Shown here one piece after another: positions 1 to 8,619 of a stretch of DNA of 34,547 nucleotides. Within the stretch, counting starts at the first letter, position 1. Each line of letters starts with the position of its first letter. The notes under the pieces were generated by a model. It was not told the DNA's origin and ran no database searches. It worked only from the letters and a program-made list of their open reading frames with translations. Origin of the DNA: Vibrio sp. Isolate34 (GTDB lineage: Bacteria; Pseudomonadota; Gammaproteobacteria; Enterobacterales; Vibrionaceae); NCBI RefSeq assembly GCF_022397915.1, contig NZ_JAKEUO010000030.1, positions 1 to 34,547 of the forward strand. Direction: 5' to 3'. The position numbers and the translations under genes are program-made.

Positions 1-213
1 GAAACGGTAATTGCCAAACGCAATTATGGACAAGATATAGACAAAGACAGTATGGATTGGTGTCTATACAAGTATCGTCACTTGGTCGAAAATGCCTTTG
101 GGAGAATTAAGCATTATCGAGCTATTTCAAGTAGATATGACAAGCTAGAAAGGAATTATGCCAGCATGTTATCGCTGGCATTCATGTTAATGTGGCTACC
201 GATGTATTGTTGA
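1..213 (+). CDS. IS5-family transposase, C-terminal part (cut by window edge)
   Basis: The reading frame is open from base 1 to a TGA at 211-213 and gives about 70 residues. It contains the motif YKYRHLVENAFGRIKHYR followed by RYDKLERNYASML, which matches the C-terminal DDE-E region of IS5-family (IS427/ISL2-like) transposases. The Glu in HLVENAF fits the last acidic residue of the DDE catalytic triad. The N-terminal part lies outside the window, so it cannot be told whether the element is complete. The copper locus begins only about 120 bases after the stop, so the IS borders it directly. Confidence 0.85.
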   Translation, partial: ETVIAKRNYGQDIDKDSMDWCLYKYRHLVENAFGRIKHYRAISSRYDKLERNYASMLSLAFMLMWLPMYC

Positions 214-221
214 ACACGAAA

Positions 222-245
222 TGTACAGCAAAGATCAACACGCCC
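222..245 (-). repeat. Probable right terminal inverted repeat of the IS5-family element
   Basis: Nine bases after the transposase stop is a block that on the minus strand begins GGGCGTGTTGATCTTTGCTG. Its position, its G-rich outer tip and the TA just outside (246-247) fit the outer end of an IS5-family element that duplicates a short TA-type target. The left end is outside the window, so the inverted match cannot be shown here and the call is an inference. Confidence 0.5.
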
Positions 246-332
246 TAGTCACATCTTTCGCTTATTGAGTGTTCCTTTTGTTCATCTATGCAGCAGTTAC
301 TGCTAATTTTATCAAATATTTACCCTTCATCA

Positions 333-363
333 TTGACCTTACCCTAAGGGGAACCTTTATAGT
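333..363 (+). promoter_or_regulatory. MerR-family (CueR-like) metal-responsive promoter
   Basis: A -35 box TTGACC (333-338) and a -10 box TATAGT (358-363) are separated by exactly 19 bp. This overlong spacer is the hallmark of promoters controlled by MerR-family activators such as CueR. The spacer holds an imperfect dyad (ACCTTACCC / GGGGAACCT). The promoter lies 25 bp before a Met/His/Cys-rich metal-binding gene that heads the copper efflux cluster. No MerR-family gene is in the window, so the regulator would act from elsewhere. Confidence 0.75.
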
Positions 364-388
364 GGCTCTATAAATTTAAAGGTTAACT

Positions 389-853
389 ATGACAGACACA
401 CTCCGAACAACTTGGATTACTGTTTTCAGCATCATCGCGATGTTGATGTCTAGCTATGCCTCAAGCTCATCAGCCATGATGACTGAAGTAATGATGATGG
501 AAATGAGTTCGAGCAAATCGGCTTGTTACCACAGCGATACGTCGGCCAGTGATTCAATGGCAGGATGTCATGTGATGAGTGAAAAAGCACACGCTGAACA
601 CTCTAATATGAGTGCTCATGACTTGATGGCTCAATGCGTTATGTCTTCAATGAGCGAAGACGGCGGCCACATGATGGGTAACCATTGTTCGAGTGCCGAT
701 TGCTGCGCTTCAGTGTGTTCTGCAACTTCTTATCCAATTCAGGCTGTTCAAGCCGCCAATCCATATGTCTCTTCTTTAGCTCGTTTTCAATCTGTCATTA
801 TCGGGCAGAAAGTCGCACGCGCTCAATCTTTGTTACGCCCACCCACCGCATAA
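389..853 (+). CDS. Secreted Met/His/Cys-rich metal-binding protein, CopL/DUF2946-like
   Basis: This 154-residue protein has an N-terminal hydrophobic segment (about residues 8-28) that looks like a signal peptide. The middle is crowded with Met, His, Cys and Ser (for example HMMGNHCSSADCCASVC), as expected for soft-metal ligands. It ends in LLRPPTA, resembling the Arg-Pro-Pro ends of small CopL/DUF2946-type proteins found beside copper operons; that family match is from memory. It is the first gene behind the 19-bp-spacer promoter and precedes the efflux genes, so a role in periplasmic copper binding or sensing is likely. The exact function is unknown. An ATG start at 389 follows a poor ribosome site. 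Confidence 0.7.
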   Translation: MTDTLRTTWITVFSIIAMLMSSYASSSSAMMTEVMMMEMSSSKSACYHSDTSASDSMAGCHVMSEKAHAEHSNMSAHDLMAQCVMSSMSEDGGHMMGNHCSSADCCASVCSATSYPIQAVQAANPYVSSLARFQSVIIGQKVARAQSLLRPPTA

Positions 854-946
854 ATCTATATCTAAAAACATAGCGATATCAGAGTCATAAATCTGATACG
901 CCAATCTTTTATATGCGTTATTTAACGCTAGATATGGACATTCATT

Positions 947-2359
947 GTGAATATAAAACCAACAACCTCCGTGTTTGGAATAAACGCGAGTGCTGTGGTC
1001 GCTGCTGTTTTTGTTTCGAGTGCTGCTTTTATTTCGGCCAGTGCGTTAGCTTCAGCTTCAATACAAGCCGATCAACAGAGCTCAACACAGCAACTCAATA
1101 CATTGATTGAGATAGCATTGAACCAAGACAGCAATCGCAAACAGTACTTTGCTCAGTCGCAAGCGATGCGTGAAACCGGTATTGCGAGCGCTACCCTGAT
1201 GGATCCGAAACTCAAAGTCGGGTTCGGTGGCTTGCCAGTCGATAGTTTTCAGTTTGATGAAGACCCGATGACCAATATCTCGGTCGGTCTGATGCAGCAA
1301 TTTGAGCGTGGCGATACACTCGATCTTCAGCAGAAAAAAGCGGGGCAGCAAGCGGATGGATTAGCGCTTCAAGTTCAGGCTCGTGAGCTTACCGTTGTTA
1401 ACAGCATGACGCAGTTATGGCTTGAACTGGGCTACCAACAAGTTGCAGAAGGCGTGATGCGTGAAAACCGACGCCTTTTGGTTGAGCTAGAGAACTATGT
1501 ACAAACCAATTACTCGATAGGTAAAAGCGAAGCGCAAGATCTACTCAATGCTCAGCTTCAAGTCAGCAAGCTTGATGAAAAGCTGCAAGCCAACCAACAA
1601 GTTCAACGCCGTCTCATCTCTCAACTGTCTGAGTGGTTGGGTTCTGATTGGTTAGGGGCTCAGGCTCTTGATCCTCAGGGGAGGCTTCATGCGACTAATC
1701 AAATTGATTGGTCGTTATTGGAAAGTAAGTTAGCGACCAACAACGATGCAACCAAGCACTATCAACTTTTGATGGAGCATCCGCTTGTTAAGATCACGGA
1801 CGCGACTATCTCATCTAACCAAACTCAAGTAGAACTGGCTGAGCAAGCCTATACGCCGCAGTTTGGTGTGGAAGTGATGTATGCCCATCGACAAGCGAAC
1901 AACATGGCGGGCGAACCTGCTTCTGATCTTGTGAGTGCTTATCTAACGGTCGACATCCCTCTGTTTACGGGCAACCGACAAGATAAGAACTTGTCTGCGG
2001 CTCAGTACCAAGTTGGCGCGGCTAAATCCCAAAAAGACACCTTACTTTCCCAAATGAACGCGCAAGTGAATGCGTTATTGGTGGATAAGGCGAACCTCAC
2101 CCAACGTTTAGAACGTTACCAAAATTCCTTATTACCTCAGACAACAGCACGGATCAGCGCTGTGGAGCGAGGCTACCAAAACAACACTGCACAATTTAAC
2201 GATGTGATCTCTGCAACGGCAGACGAGCTTGCTTTAAAGCTAGAACAACAGCGTTTGATTACCGACCTCAACATCGTGAACAGCAAGCTCGCGTCACTCG
2301 TCAGTGGCTTTGATTATCAAGTGGCACAACCACAACTTACCGCGACAAACCATCAATAA
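947..2359 (+). CDS. TolC-family outer-membrane efflux channel (CusC-like)
   Basis: The 470-residue product has a signal-peptide-like start (residues about 10-35) and two long alpha-helical repeats typical of outer-membrane efflux proteins (OEP family). It would form the trimeric outer-membrane duct of a tripartite metal exporter. No lipobox Cys follows the signal peptide, unlike E. coli CusC, which is a lipoprotein. The gene starts with GTG at 947; no in-frame ATG lies just upstream and the ribosome site is weak. It ends 10 bases before cusB, so the adaptor and pump are almost certainly co-transcribed with it. Metal specificity is inferred from the neighbours. Confidence 0.88.
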   Translation: MNIKPTTSVFGINASAVVAAVFVSSAAFISASALASASIQADQQSSTQQLNTLIEIALNQDSNRKQYFAQSQAMRETGIASATLMDPKLKVGFGGLPVDSFQFDEDPMTNISVGLMQQFERGDTLDLQQKKAGQQADGLALQVQARELTVVNSMTQLWLELGYQQVAEGVMRENRRLLVELENYVQTNYSIGKSEAQDLLNAQLQVSKLDEKLQANQQVQRRLISQLSEWLGSDWLGAQALDPQGRLHATNQIDWSLLESKLATNNDATKHYQLLMEHPLVKITDATISSNQTQVELAEQAYTPQFGVEVMYAHRQANNMAGEPASDLVSAYLTVDIPLFTGNRQDKNLSAAQYQVGAAKSQKDTLLSQMNAQVNALLVDKANLTQRLERYQNSLLPQTTARISAVERGYQNNTAQFNDVISATADELALKLEQQRLITDLNIVNSKLASLVSGFDYQVAQPQLTATNHQ

Positions 2360-2369
2360 GGAACAGACA

Positions 2370-4097
2370 ATGAAATCAGTAAAAGTAGCAACAATCGCTT
2401 TATTGGTAGGTGGTGCATTAGGTTTTGGTGCAAATCACTTTCTCTTTAATTCAACTCACGATATGTCGGCTATGGCTGCGTCTAGCGGGACAAGCTCAGC
2501 AGCCAGTTCAAGTGATGACCCTCTTTATTGGGTTGCACCGATGGATCCAAATTATCAGCGTGACAAGCCGGGCAAATCGCCAATGGGCATGGATCTGATT
2601 CCTGTTTATGCCGATGACTTAAGTGGTGGCTCAGACAAAGCTGGCACTGTATTTATTGACCCATCAGTAGAGAACAACCTCGGTGTCAAAACAGCCAAGG
2701 TAGGGTTGGAAGCTTTGTCGCCACGTATTGAGACCGTCGGTTACGTGGCGTTCGATGAAAGTACAATGTGGCAAACCAACGTTCGCGCTGCGGGCTGGGT
2801 GGAGAAGCTGTATATCAATGCGGTTGGTGAGAAGGTGAATAAAGGCGATGTCCTCTTCACGCTTTACTCTCCAGAGCTTGTTAAGGCACAAGAAGAGCTT
2901 CTGAGTGCTTACAAAACGGGTCGCAAAGGATTGATCAAAGGATCGACTGAACGCTTGGTTACGTTAGGCGTTGATAAAGCTCAGATTCGCTCGATTACTC
3001 GACAGGGTAAAGCTTCACAAACCATAGAAATTAAAGCACCTGCAGATGGCGTTATCGCAAGCCTTAACATTCGTGAAGGTGGTTACCTTTCACCTGCACA
3101 AGCGGTAATCAGTGCAGGGCCGCTAGATGAAGTTTGGGTTGATGCAGAAGTGTTTGAGCGCCAAGCACACTGGATCTCGTCTGGTAGTAATGCAGAGATG
3201 ACACTGGACGCGATTCCGGGCAAAGAGTGGCAAGGCAATGTGGATTACGTGTACCCGATTCTTGACCCTAAAACTCGAACCTTACGCGTTCGTTTGAAGT
3301 TCTCTAACCCTAATGGCGAGCTCAAACCGAACATGTTTGCCAATATCGCACTGAAACCAATCAGTGACGACCAAGTTCTTACCATTCCTAGATCTTCGGT
3401 TATCCATTCCGGTGGCATGACTCGTGTTGTGTTGTCTGAAGGCGAAGGTAAATACCGTTCAGCACGCATTGAAGTAGGGCGTGAAGCGGGTGACAAGATC
3501 GAAGTGTTGCAAGGGCTCACACAAGGTGAACACATTGTCACTTCAGCGCACTTCATGTTGGATTCTGAATCTAGCCAATCAGCGGATTTGTCACGAATCA
3601 ATGGTGTGGAGGAGCAAGCAGAAACAGCTTGGGCAAAAGGTGAAATTGCAGATGTTATGCAAGGCAGTCGTATGGCGACCATCAATCACCAACCTGTTCC
3701 TGAATGGGACTGGCCGGGGATGGTGATGAATTTCACCTTCGCTGAAGGCTTGGACATCAGTCAGCTTAAGCGCGGGCAAGTGGTTGATTTTGAGATGATG
3801 AAAACGGAATCAGGCCAATATGAAGTTGTTAATTACGAGGTCAGCGAGCATCAAATGGCGGGTGAAGTGTGGGTGAAGGGCGACATCACCATGCTAATGC
3901 CGGATTTCGGAATGATCACAGTAAACCACAAGCCAGTACCCGAGTGGGATTGGAAAGCGGGTGAAATGAACTTCCAAGCCAATGACGACCTTGATTTATC
4001 CGAGTTTGCTGAGGGTCAAACCATCCGGTTTCTAGTGGCAAAGCAAGGTTCCGACTATGTGCTCAAATCTTTAGAAGCGGGTGAGGGCGCATTATGA
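2370..4097 (+). CDS. cusB: CusB-type periplasmic adaptor with two C-terminal CusF-like domains
   Basis: This is the membrane-fusion subunit of a Cu(I)/Ag(I) efflux complex (575 residues). The ATG at 2370 follows AAGGAA (2358-2363); an in-frame extension further upstream is not needed. Residues 7-26 form a membrane anchor. Residues 53-80 are the heavy-metal-binding YW..PM.P...DKPGKSPMGMDL motif, with M72 and M74 matching the metal-binding Met pair of CusB. The lipoyl, barrel-sandwich and beta-barrel parts follow to about residue 410. Two CusF-like OB-fold domains come next, about 422-492 and 500-570. The first has all four CusF ligands (H440, W448, M451, M453). The second has H520, W528 and M533 but Gly531 where a ligand Met should be. 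In E. coli CusF is a separate protein, so here the chaperone is fused to the adaptor. The stop overlaps the cusA start as ATGA. Confidence 0.93.
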   Translation: MKSVKVATIALLVGGALGFGANHFLFNSTHDMSAMAASSGTSSAASSSDDPLYWVAPMDPNYQRDKPGKSPMGMDLIPVYADDLSGGSDKAGTVFIDPSVENNLGVKTAKVGLEALSPRIETVGYVAFDESTMWQTNVRAAGWVEKLYINAVGEKVNKGDVLFTLYSPELVKAQEELLSAYKTGRKGLIKGSTERLVTLGVDKAQIRSITRQGKASQTIEIKAPADGVIASLNIREGGYLSPAQAVISAGPLDEVWVDAEVFERQAHWISSGSNAEMTLDAIPGKEWQGNVDYVYPILDPKTRTLRVRLKFSNPNGELKPNMFANIALKPISDDQVLTIPRSSVIHSGGMTRVVLSEGEGKYRSARIEVGREAGDKIEVLQGLTQGEHIVTSAHFMLDSESSQSADLSRINGVEEQAETAWAKGEIADVMQGSRMATINHQPVPEWDWPGMVMNFTFAEGLDISQLKRGQVVDFEMMKTESGQYEVVNYEVSEHQMAGEVWVKGDITMLMPDFGMITVNHKPVPEWDWKAGEMNFQANDDLDLSEFAEGQTIRFLVAKQGSDYVLKSLEAGEGAL

Positions 4098-7000
4098 TCA
4101 ATGCAATTATTCGTTGGTCCATCAGTAACCGATTTTTGGTTCTGGTCGCGACTGTAGCCATCGTGTTCGGTGGGTTATACAGCGTTAAAAACACGCCCGT
4201 CGATGCGATTCCTGATCTGTCTGATGTGCAGGTGATCATCAAAACCAGCTATCCGGGTCAAGCGCCGCAAGTGGTTGAAGATCAAGTGACCTATCCACTC
4301 ACCACTGCGATGTTAGCCGTGCCGGGAGCCGAAACGGTTCGTGGTTATTCGTTCTTTGGCGATTCCTACGTCTATATCATCTTCAATGATGATACTGATA
4401 TGTATTGGGCGCGCTCTCGCGTGTTGGAATACCTGAGCCAAGTCGCACCTAACTTGCCATCAAGTGCCAAGCCAACATTAGGGCCAGATGCAACCGGTGT
4501 GGGCTGGGTATACAGCTATGTACTGCAAGACAAAACGGGTAAGCACGACTTAGCGGATCTTCGTAGCTTGCAAGACTGGTTCTTGAAGTATGAACTACAA
4601 ACCGTTGAGGGCGTATCTGAAGTCGCGACTGTCGGTGGCATGGTGAAGCAGTATCAAGTGCAGATAGATCCTGCCAAATTACGTGCTTATGACCTAACGC
4701 TTCAGCAAGTTAACAAGGCCATCCAAGATGGTAACCAAGAAACGGGGGCTTCAGTGGTTGAGATTGCTGAAGCCGAGCAGATGGTTCGCACAACGGGTTA
4801 CCTCACAAGTATTGAAGACATTCAATCACTGCCACTAAAAGTAACCGACAAAGGCACACCGCTGCTATTGGGTGATATTGCTGACATTAACCTTGGCCCG
4901 CAGATGCGTCGTGGCATCTCTGAGTTGAATGGTGAAGGCGAAGCGGTTGGTGGCGTTATCGTGATGCGCTTTGGTGAAAATGCCAGCGAAGTGATTGATT
5001 CTGTTAAGAGTAAGCTAGCTGAACTGCAAGCCGGTTTACCCGATGGCGTTGAAATTGTCGCGACTTATGATCGTTCAACCTTGATTAATTCTGCGGTTGA
5101 AAATCTATGGAAGAAGCTGGCTGAAGAGTTCATCGTGGTTGCGATCGTGTGTGCGCTGTTCTTGTTCCATATTCGTTCATCATTGGTTATCGCGCTTAGC
5201 TTGCCTGTCGGTATCTTAGGGGCGTTCATTGTGATGCATTGGCAGGGTATTAACGCCAACATCATGTCTCTCGGCGGTATCGCGATTGCGATTGGTGCCA
5301 TGGTCGATGGTGCGATCGTAATGATAGAGAACGTTCATAAGCACATTGAACGAACGCCTCTGACCGATAAAAACCGTTGGCAAGTGATTGGTAAGGCGGC
5401 AGAAGAGGTGGGTGCGCCGCTGTTTTTCTCGCTGATCATCATTACCTTAAGCTTTGTTCCTGTATTCGCATTAGAAGGCCAAGAGGGCAAGATGTTCTCG
5501 CCACTCGCGTTTACTAAAACGTATGCAATGGCGGCTGCTGCAGGTTTGGCTATCACGCTTGTGCCAGTGCTAATGGGTTACTTCATTCGTGGCAACGTGT
5601 TACCTGAACATAAGAACCCAGTGAACCGTAGTTTGGTCGCGATGTACAAACCGCTTCTGAACCTCAGCCTAAAGTATCCAAAGGTGATGATTGTTATTGC
5701 TCTTGGTTTGATGGCGTCTGCGTATTACCCAACCAGCAAGCTTGGCAGCGAGTTCATTCCTCCTTTGGATGAAGGTGACTTGATGTACATGCCGACTACT
5801 TATCCGGGGATCTCGATAGGTAAGGCGCGTGAATTGCTTCAACAAACCAATAAGCTGATCAAAACCATTCCAGAGGTTGAAACCACATGGGGCAAAATCG
5901 GGCGTGCGGAAACGGCAACCGATCCTGCACCACTCACCATGATTGAAACGGTTATTCAGCTGAAATCTCGCGATGAATGGCGTGACGGTGTCACTACTGA
6001 GTCGCTGCGTAAAGAGTTCGATGATCTGATTCAGTTCCCGGGTTTGACTAACGCATGGGTTATGCCAATCAAGACTCGGATCGACATGTTGGCGACTGGC
6101 ATTAAAACACCAATCGGAATCAAGATAGCAGGACCGGACTTGAGTGTTATTGAGAATATCGGCTCTCAGCTTGAACCTATCTTGAACGGTGTCAGCGGCA
6201 CGGCTTCTGTGTATGCCGAACGTGTGGCTGGTGGTCGTTATGTCACGATAGACATTAAGCGTCGTTCTGCTGCTCGTTACGGATTAAGTATCAAAGAGGT
6301 TCAGCAGGTTATCTCGACTGCAGTGGGTGGGATGAATGTTGGTGAAACCGTTGAAGGGCTAGAGCGTTACCCGATTAACGTGCGATACCCGCAAGATTAT
6401 CGTGATTCTGTCGTGAAGTTGCAGAACTTACCACTCGTTACGCCAAACGGTGCTCGTATCGCTTTGTCTGATGTCGCTGACATTCGTTATGAAGATGGCC
6501 CACCAATGATCAAAACAGAGAATGCACGCCCTAACGGTTGGGTATTTGTGGATATTGATGGTCGTGACCTTGGTTCTTACGTAGCAGAAGCGCAGCAAGT
6601 GGTTGCCGAACAAATTGTATTGCCTGCGGGTTACTCGCTTGCATGGTCTGGTCAGTACGAATACATGGAGCGCGCCAAAGATCGCCTGAGTGTGGTTGTG
6701 CCTATCACAATCGCCATCATCATGTTGCTGTTGTATCTGAGCTTCCGTCGTGTTGGTGAAGTGATGATGATCATGCTGACATTGCCGTTAGCCATGGTGG
6801 GCGGTTTGTGGCTAATGCACTACCTCAACTACAACTTCTCCATTGCGGTTGGTGTAGGCTTCATCGCGCTAGCGGGCGTTGCGGTCGAGATAGGTGTGAT
6901 CATGTTGGTGTATCTAAACCAAGCGTGGCATTACAAAAAGCTCGATGCAGAACAGAACCAACAAACACTTCAGCAAGCTGATCTCACAGATGCCATTCGT

Positions 7001-7237
7001 GAAGGGGCAGGGCTTCGTGTGCGTCCAGTCATGATGACGGTTCTTACGGTCATCATTGGTCTAATTCCAATCATGTATGGCGAGGGTACTGGTTCGGAAG
7101 TGATGCAACGAATTGCCGCGCCAATGATAGGAGGAATGGCGTCTGCACTGCTGCTTACTCTACTGGTGTTGCCCGCAATCTTCAAGCTCTGGAAGCAGCG
7201 TGAGCTCACTCAGAGCCAAAACGAGACAAGTAAATAA
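4094..7237 (+). CDS. cusA: CusA-type heavy-metal RND efflux pump
   Basis: A 1047-residue proton-driven inner-membrane pump, full length for the HME-RND family. The fourth membrane segment carries GAMVDGAIVMIENVHK, the signature of the heavy-metal branch of RND pumps. The periplasmic cleft keeps Met residues in the regions that bind Cu(I)/Ag(I) in E. coli CusA: M566 in DLMYMPTTYPG, the Met of RIDMLATGIK, and a Met in SAVGG-type TAVGGMNVGE. Twelve membrane segments with two large periplasmic loops are evident. Translation is coupled to cusB by a 4-base ATGA overlap. Silver and copper cannot be separated by sequence alone. Confidence 0.95.
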   Translation: MINAIIRWSISNRFLVLVATVAIVFGGLYSVKNTPVDAIPDLSDVQVIIKTSYPGQAPQVVEDQVTYPLTTAMLAVPGAETVRGYSFFGDSYVYIIFNDDTDMYWARSRVLEYLSQVAPNLPSSAKPTLGPDATGVGWVYSYVLQDKTGKHDLADLRSLQDWFLKYELQTVEGVSEVATVGGMVKQYQVQIDPAKLRAYDLTLQQVNKAIQDGNQETGASVVEIAEAEQMVRTTGYLTSIEDIQSLPLKVTDKGTPLLLGDIADINLGPQMRRGISELNGEGEAVGGVIVMRFGENASEVIDSVKSKLAELQAGLPDGVEIVATYDRSTLINSAVENLWKKLAEEFIVVAIVCALFLFHIRSSLVIALSLPVGILGAFIVMHWQGINANIMSLGGIAIAIGAMVDGAIVMIENVHKHIERTPLTDKNRWQVIGKAAEEVGAPLFFSLIIITLSFVPVFALEGQEGKMFSPLAFTKTYAMAAAAGLAITLVPVLMGYFIRGNVLPEHKNPVNRSLVAMYKPLLNLSLKYPKVMIVIALGLMASAYYPTSKLGSEFIPPLDEGDLMYMPTTYPGISIGKARELLQQTNKLIKTIPEVETTWGKIGRAETATDPAPLTMIETVIQLKSRDEWRDGVTTESLRKEFDDLIQFPGLTNAWVMPIKTRIDMLATGIKTPIGIKIAGPDLSVIENIGSQLEPILNGVSGTASVYAERVAGGRYVTIDIKRRSAARYGLSIKEVQQVISTAVGGMNVGETVEGLERYPINVRYPQDYRDSVVKLQNLPLVTPNGARIALSDVADIRYEDGPPMIKTENARPNGWVFVDIDGRDLGSYVAEAQQVVAEQIVLPAGYSLAWSGQYEYMERAKDRLSVVVPITIAIIMLLLYLSFRRVGEVMMIMLTLPLAMVGGLWLMHYLNYNFSIAVGVGFIALAGVAVEIGVIMLVYLNQAWHYKKLDAEQNQQTLQQADLTDAIREGAGLRVRPVMMTVLTVIIGLIPIMYGEGTGSEVMQRIAAPMIGGMASALLLTLLVLPAIFKLWKQRELTQSQNETSK

Positions 7238-7250
7238 CGTACTGATTATA

Positions 7251-7287
7251 AAGCCCTTACTTGCGAGATAGGAGTAGGTAAGGGCTT
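7251..7287. terminator. Hairpin between cusA and the cupredoxin gene
   Basis: A perfect 10-bp stem AAGCCCTTAC (7251-7260) / GTAAGGGCTT (7278-7287) encloses a 17-base loop. There is no T-run after it on the plus strand, so termination would be weak. It may end the efflux transcript partially or protect the 3' end of the mRNA. Confidence 0.5.
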
Positions 7288-7329
7288 AACACATGAACAT
7301 TAAAATCTGAATTTATCTAAGGAACGACT

Positions 7330-7935
7330 ATGAAAAAGACACTGATTGCTATTGCCCTAACACTGACTACTGCAACGGCTTTTGCTGCTATGAATCATTC
7401 AGCTGGTGACCATTCAAATATGGACCACTCAGGTATGGACCACTCGATGATGGAGAGCGGAGAGATGGATCATTCAAAGATGGATCACAGCATGATGAAG
7501 GATGGAAAGATGGACCATTCAATGATGATGAACATGGATGGAATGATGGATATGGAAGGCATGTCTGAAGTGGGTATGCCAGCAACAGGCGCGAAACCCG
7601 ATAAAGTGGTTCATGTTTTATTGAGTGATGACATGAAAATCACCTTTAAAAACAAGGTCGATATTGAGCCCAATGATGTAGTTCAGTTTGTGGTGATGAA
7701 TACAGGCAAGATCGACCACGAATTCTCAATTGGTTCTGCCGCAGAACAATTAGAGCACCGTGACATGATGAAAAAGATGGGTAACCACCACCATGATTCT
7801 GGCAGCACAGTGACGGTGAAACCGGGTAAAGCGAAACAGATGCTGTGGCATTTCCACGGTGACAATCACGTAGAGTTCGCGTGTAATATTCCAGGGCACG
7901 CAGAAGCGGGCATGGCTAAGTCGATAACGCTGTAG
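7330..7935 (+). CDS. Periplasmic cupredoxin with Met/His (MDHS) repeat region
   Basis: A 201-residue secreted copper protein. Residues 1-20 are a clear signal peptide ending AFA. Residues 21-80 form a low-complexity metal-binding tail with one MNHS and five MDHS repeats plus many extra Met. Residues about 90-201 are a cupredoxin domain with the type-1 copper ligand pattern H130 and C185-x4-H190-x4-M195 (CNIPGHAEAGM). It could bind periplasmic copper and pass electrons or hand metal to the efflux complex. AAGGAA (7319-7324) precedes the ATG. It lies 92 bases after cusA, beyond a hairpin, and may have its own promoter or be read through from the operon. Confidence 0.9.
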   Translation: MKKTLIAIALTLTTATAFAAMNHSAGDHSNMDHSGMDHSMMESGEMDHSKMDHSMMKDGKMDHSMMMNMDGMMDMEGMSEVGMPATGAKPDKVVHVLLSDDMKITFKNKVDIEPNDVVQFVVMNTGKIDHEFSIGSAAEQLEHRDMMKKMGNHHHDSGSTVTVKPGKAKQMLWHFHGDNHVEFACNIPGHAEAGMAKSITL

Positions 7936-8005
7936 GCACTATTTAATATCTAGATACCTAAATAGATAGGTACTAAATAGTTAAGGGCGACAAAGCAGAA
8001 AGATC

Positions 8006-8053
8006 AAAGATAAGTCTTAACTCACGCATATGTGCTGGCTGAGACTTATCTTT
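8006..8053. terminator. Hairpin terminator between convergent genes
   Basis: A 12-bp perfect stem AAAGATAAGTCT (8006-8017) / AGACTTATCTTT (8042-8053). It sits between the cupredoxin gene (plus) and the small minus-strand gene and ends in TTT on one strand, so it can serve both transcripts. Confidence 0.65.
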
Positions 8054-8061
8054 CTCGGCCA

Positions 8062-8319
8062 CTACTGTAATAGGATCGATGTTTCCAGTAGGTGGTGAGC
8101 CTCGCCGCTCAGGTGCGGTAACTCTGACATGATCTTCTTAAGTTTGTCGTCGATCGATTCCACTTCATTCAATGAACGAAACGCAAGCACGGCCTGTTCT
8201 GGTTCGTTGCTCACATAACCCTTCAACGTATTAAGCTGAATTTTGTTCGCATTTTCGACTTTTGACAATGCGACATTGATTGCTTCGATGTTGATTGTTA
8301 ACTCATTGCTTTTAAACAT
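8062..8319 (-). CDS. Small protein of unknown function
   Basis: This frame encodes 85 residues with an ATG at 8319, no signal peptide and no membrane segment. The sequence is mostly predicted helix with charged heptad-like stretches (NVALSKVENANKIQLNTLKG, then ESIDDKLKKIMSEL), suggesting a small helical bundle or coiled-coil protein. It is flanked by a terminator hairpin and a 300-base gap, so it is a single-gene unit. I do not recognise the family. Coding status is supported by amino-acid composition and position rather than homology. The ribosome site is weak. Confidence 0.55.
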   Translation of the reverse strand: MFKSNELTINIEAINVALSKVENANKIQLNTLKGYVSNEPEQAVLAFRSLNEVESIDDKLKKIMSELPHLSGEAHHLLETSILLQ

Positions 8320-8619
8320 TTTTAACTATTTTGGGGTTGTTGCTAATGCGCGCACATTAACACAACCGTTTTTTAGGATATTGACCAAGATTATTAAACC
8401 AGCATTTTTGTGAAACTCTTGGCTAAATCAAAAGTACCGTCACAAACTCGTTTTGGCTATCCATGCAATTGATTCATGAGCTTGTTCCTTAGTGTTAAAC
8501 ATCACAAGAAATCATAAGATTTATTTTTACGAGTCTGTTTTTTGCGAATGTTAACTCTCTATTATTGAATCTATTTAGTTAGTTTCCTTGGATATATGAA
8601 ACATCTCTAAGGAAGAATG

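Noticed and set aside
3245..3685. 146-residue minus-strand frame opposite cusB
   Set aside because: It lies wholly inside a well-supported gene, has no domain and no ribosome site; it is a shadow of the cusB codons.
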